From contig NC_088324.1 of the NCBI RefSeq assembly GCF_910592395.1, forward strand, positions 4,240,953-4,304,952: a DNA stretch of 64,000 nucleotides. The letters are read 5' to 3'. The translations under genes and the position numbers were made by a program. The notes below the pieces were generated by a model that saw only the letters and a program-made list of their open reading frames with translations, was not told the origin of the DNA and ran no database searches. Shown one piece after another: positions 63,569-64,000 of this stretch (the stretch's first letter is position 1; each line of letters begins with the position of its first letter). The DNA is from Lineus longissimus. Taxonomy: Eukaryota > Nemertea > Pilidiophora > Heteronemertea > Lineidae.

Positions 63569-63888
63569 TAATAGCAATTTGCATAATGCCAGCAAATGCC
63601 AGCTTTTTCCAACAATTGTCAGAAACATCGAATTTGAAATTTCCAGCTAATTCCAGCTCTGACAATCTCATAGTAAAGTGACAGAGATTTCCAGCGCTGG
63701 AACTTTTACGAAAAGTAAAGTTCCAGAAAATGCCAAGAATTTCCACCCTATGGATAAAGTTCCAGTTTTTGTCAGCTTTTGCCAGCTATAACTTTTCGAT
63801 GAAACTCTCTCAATTCAAAGTGTCAGCTTATTCCAGTCAAGAGCTGGAAATTCCAGCTATTTCCAACAAAATCCACCAGGTAAAATTC
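63569..63888. repeat. Right subterminal region rich in TTCCAGCT/TGCCAGC motifs
   Basis: Motifs are mainly the reverse complement of those at the left end: TTCCAGCTAATTCCAGCT (within 63,641-63,659), AATGCCAGCT, GTCAGCTTTTGCCAGCT and AGCTATTTCCAAC (63,856-63,868; its reverse complement matches the left-end TTGGAAATAGCT). The left and right subterminal regions are thus partly inverted relative to each other, supporting the view that the whole insert is one transposon. Confidence 0.75.
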
Positions 63889-63900
63889 ATTTCGCAGGGG
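63889..63900 (-). repeat. Right terminal inverted repeat (12 bp)
   Basis: ATTTCGCAGGGG is followed by TAA and then by in-register satellite. It pairs perfectly with the left terminal repeat. The extra TAA at 63,901-63,903 is not expected from the interrupted monomer and is the best candidate for a remnant of a target-site duplication. Confidence 0.9.
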
Positions 63901-64000
63901 TAATGTCATTTGACTAACGATATAAGACTACTGGCGATGATTGTCAGTCGGCGATTGCGCTTGTCGTGATCGATCAAGCTAATTTTGGTTTTTCAGAGTC
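63901..64000 (+). repeat. Satellite resumes after the insertion
   Basis: After TAA the sequence TGTCATTTGACTAACGATAT continues through the B-type core (TTGTCGTGATCGATCAAGCT) to GGTTTTTCAGAGTC at the end of the window. It is the right-hand part of the monomer broken at 60,553, in the same orientation. The array therefore extends beyond the window. Confidence 0.95.

Larger units (their letters stand above)
60554..63900. mobile_element. Non-autonomous DNA transposon inserted in the satellite, family unknown
   Basis: The satellite stops after GCGATGATAAGTT and resumes as TGTCATTTGACTAACG at 63,904, in register within one B-type monomer; the intact form is at about 58,080-58,210. The 3,347-bp insert begins CCCCTGCGAAAT and ends ATTTCGCAGGGG, a perfect 12-bp inverted repeat. 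Internally, a 19-bp subterminal motif at 60,615-60,633 recurs inverted at 63,638-63,656, and GGAAATAGCT motifs near the left end recur inverted at the right. These are marks of a cut-and-paste DNA transposon. No ORF over 90 residues and no transposase motif is seen, so it would need an enzyme in trans. The target-site duplication is unclear: TAAGTT on the left could correspond to TAA-T on the right with two bases lost, or it could be a TAA duplication. I cannot assign a superfamily. Confidence 0.85.

Noticed and set aside
60554-63900. Helitron or LTR retrotransposon
   Set aside because: The ends are inverted repeats starting CCCC rather than TC...CTRR, and there are no long direct terminal repeats, primer-binding site or polypurine tract.
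60552-63903. piggyBac-type insertion (TTAA target, CCC...GGG ends)
   Set aside because: The flanks are GTT on the left and TAA on the right; no TTAA is present on either side, and the ends do not continue like piggyBac ends.

Overview
The window is almost entirely satellite DNA from a eukaryotic, probably animal, genome. From base 1 to 60,553 and again from 63,901 to 64,000 it is one head-to-tail tandem array of a monomer of about 152-153 bp (roughly 400 copies). I see no gene of any kind in it. Open reading frames occur on both strands because 153 is a multiple of three and the monomer has few stop codons in some frames; I do not regard any of them as coding. The host assignment rests on the transposon types (a TA-flanked pogo/Tigger-like element and a long DNA transposon with subterminal repeats) and on the satellite itself. 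A marine invertebrate is my guess, not a demonstrated fact.

The array has nested higher-order structure. Monomers fall into an A type, with a CpG-rich core holding the palindrome GTCGCGAC, and a diverged B type that has lost it. Mixed A/B groups of six form a 915-bp hexamer. Larger groups form 9/10-mers (1,371/1,523 bp), 13-mers (about 1,982 bp) and a 46-monomer unit of about 7,010 bp. The 7,010-bp unit runs in tandem at 13.2-20.3 kb and 20.3-27.3 kb, with a longer variant at 27.3-33.7 kb, a truncated copy at 9.2-13.2 kb and another copy at 40.3-45.6 kb. Above that level, the block at about 3.0-9.3 kb recurs at about 33.6-40.3 kb (offsets 30.6, 32.6 and 31.2-31.0 kb), so the two largest blocks alternate. 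From about 47.4 kb to 60.5 kb the array is more diverged and irregular, as expected of an array flank or an older layer.

The only non-satellite sequence is a 3,347-bp insertion at 60,554-63,900. It has perfect 12-bp terminal inverted repeats, interrupts a B-type monomer, and has the satellite resuming in register on the other side. It looks like a non-autonomous DNA transposon of a family I cannot name: subterminal repeats in opposite orientation at the two ends, two sets of degenerate internal direct repeats, and no transposase. Nested in it is an 835-bp pogo/Tigger-like MITE (61,958-62,792) with TA on both sides, and beside that a decayed second end of the same MITE family and a weak tRNA-like A/B-box pair. 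The order of events reads as: array formed and homogenised, transposon inserted in the diverged part, with MITE-family copies inserted in the transposon at some point.
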